A stretch of 28,693 nucleotides of DNA from GWF sp031972135 (GTDB lineage: Bacteria; Patescibacteriota; Microgenomatia; UBA1400; UBA12108), in the NCBI GenBank assembly GCA_031972135.1, contig DALYFH010000014.1:1-28693 (forward strand). Reading direction: 5' to 3'. The translations under genes and the position numbers were made by a program. The notes below the pieces were generated by a model that was not told the origin of the DNA, did not search any database, and worked only from the letters and a program-made list of their open reading frames with translations. Below are positions 27,909-28,693 of the stretch, one piece after another; position 1 is the stretch's first letter, and each line of letters begins with the position of its first letter.

Positions 27909-28688
27909 TTAGTTGACTTCTTCTTCGTCCTCAGACTCTTGCAGAGTTGTGACGGAAGTTACAACGTCGCCTTTGGCGGGGCGCATTAAGATGACGCCCT
28001 GAGTAGACCGACCAAGTACTTTGATGTTTTTGATTGGTAGTTTGATGACCTGCGCGGCTTTGGTGGTGATGACAGCTTGCTCATCTGCTTCGGTGATTAG
28101 ACGAGCGGCGGCGAGGTTACCGGTTTTGTCAGAGAGCTCGGCTACCTTGACCCCTTGGCCTCCCCTACCCTGCTCTGGATATTCCTCGACGTCAGTTCTC
28201 TTGCCTAACCCGTGCTCGGTGACGACCAAGATCTCACGGAAGAACTTCTTGCGTTTGTCATCAGGTCTCACAGGGTTGATCTCAAAGGTTGAGGCAGCGA
28301 TTACTGCATCATCTTTTTTGAGTGAGATCCCCTTAACACCTTGGCTGGCACGACCGGTTGGGTTGACATCTGCTTCTTTAAATTTGATAGATTTGCCCTG
28401 ATGAGTGACCAATAGAATGTAATTACTCCCATCGGTAACTTGAGCTTTGATTAGACTATCATTATCTTTGAGGACGATCCCGATCTTGCCGGAGTTTCTG
28501 ATATTACTATATTCGGCGATTGGGGTTTTTTTGACGAGTCCATTTTTGGTTGCACAGAAAATAAACGCCGGCGTATCCAGCCCACCATGGGGTGTTTCCA
28601 ATCGACCCAGCCGTGCCCGACTACCTGGTGTTCGGTGAGTGATGGTGAAACTAAATCCGTCAGCGCCAAATCCGTCAGCGCCGGACAA
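27909..28688 (-). CDS. gyrA: Chimeric frame: Tgt N-terminal fragment joined to GyrA C-terminal domain
   Basis: Residues about 49-259 are the GyrA C-terminal beta-pinwheel: 'NGLVKKTPIAEYSNIRNSG', 'LVTHQGKSIKFKEADV', 'GRASQGVKGISL' and the GyrA-box-like QGRGGQG at about 174-180, with an acidic tail. Residues 13-48 are instead the start of tRNA-guanine transglycosylase (Tgt): 'ARLGRLETPHGGLDTPAFIF'. The switch happens at Ala-Thr-Lys (28553-28545), a tripeptide present in both families. The breakage-reunion part of GyrA is absent. The frame is open to the window edge (TTG 28688 is only the first possible start). An assembly join is the likeliest explanation; a real rearrangement is possible. Confidence 0.85.
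   Translation of the reverse strand: MSGADGFGADGFSFTITHRTPGSRARLGRLETPHGGLDTPAFIFCATKNGLVKKTPIAEYSNIRNSGKIGIVLKDNDSLIKAQVTDGSNYILLVTHQGKSIKFKEADVNPTGRASQGVKGISLKKDDAVIAASTFEINPVRPDDKRKKFFREILVVTEHGLGKRTDVEEYPEQGRGGQGVKVAELSDKTGNLAAARLITEADEQAVITTKAAQVIKLPIKNIKVLGRSTQGVILMRPAKGDVVTSVTTLQESEDEEEVN
28653..28682. repeat. 15-bp tandem duplication at the window edge
   Basis: AAATCCGTCAGCGCC is repeated twice without a break (28653-28667 and 28668-28682), encoding GADGF twice just before the Tgt-like segment. Confidence 0.9.
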
Positions 28689-28693
28689 AGCGC

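Noticed and set aside
28021..28401. 126-codon open frame on the plus strand
   Set aside because: It is antisense to the clear GyrA C-terminal domain and has no family features; likewise the plus-strand frames at 7037-7456 and 2849-3247 are shadows.

Overview
The window looks like a piece of a Candidate Phyla Radiation (Patescibacteria) genome assembled from a metagenome. Evidence: shortened versions of core proteins (YebC, LspA, MurF), small membrane and 'anchor plus domain' proteins typical of these bacteria, salvage rather than synthesis genes, very tight packing with overlapping genes, and an 11-N scaffold gap at 6113-6123. TGA is an ordinary stop here (xerD and the HAD gene end on it at natural positions), so the Gly-UGA code of Gracilibacteria does not apply. 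I do not assign a class.

Layout. 349-6193 (minus): one operon, in transcription order leader peptide, phosphoribosyltransferase-like gene, HAD phosphatase, nucleoside hydrolase, M20 peptidase, hisS, EamA transporter. 6228-6882 (minus): VapBC-type toxin-antitoxin pair. 6928-8146: two exported or anchored proteins. 8202-10069: MBL-like protein and dnaB. 10123-11147: cryptic transglutaminase-like protein and tRNA-Leu(CAA) with a broken partial copy beside it. 11995-14490: lgt, dksA/traR-like, lspA-like, rluD-like and a small gene. 14483-18493: queA, LytR_C protein, TPR protein, yebC, membrane protein. 18494-19826: AT-rich island with repeats, hairpins and one orphan membrane gene, next to xerD. 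20786-24781: winged-helix gene, GNAT-like gene, alpha/beta hydrolase, MurF-like ligase, ddl. 24797-28688: sugar-dehydrogenase-like gene broken by an in-frame stop, secreted-type hydrolase, small membrane gene, hpt, and a Tgt-GyrA chimeric reading frame at the window edge.

The main discovery candidate is the 5' leader of the hisS operon (6062-6240). It has a consensus promoter, a leader peptide with three His codons, and three mutually exclusive stems: 1:2 contains His codons, 2:3 is a perfect 8-bp antiterminator, and 3:4 is a GC hairpin followed by six U. This is the logic of classical ribosome-mediated attenuation, placed ahead of histidyl-tRNA synthetase.

A second window-wide pattern is that genes starting a transcript mostly lack a Shine-Dalgarno sequence and carry a TATAAT-like -10 box placed so that transcription would start 0-4 nt before the start codon (leaderless mRNA). 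Many genes inside operons have AGGAG-type sites or overlap the stop of the gene before. Several divergent gene pairs are separated by only 23-42 bp with facing promoters.
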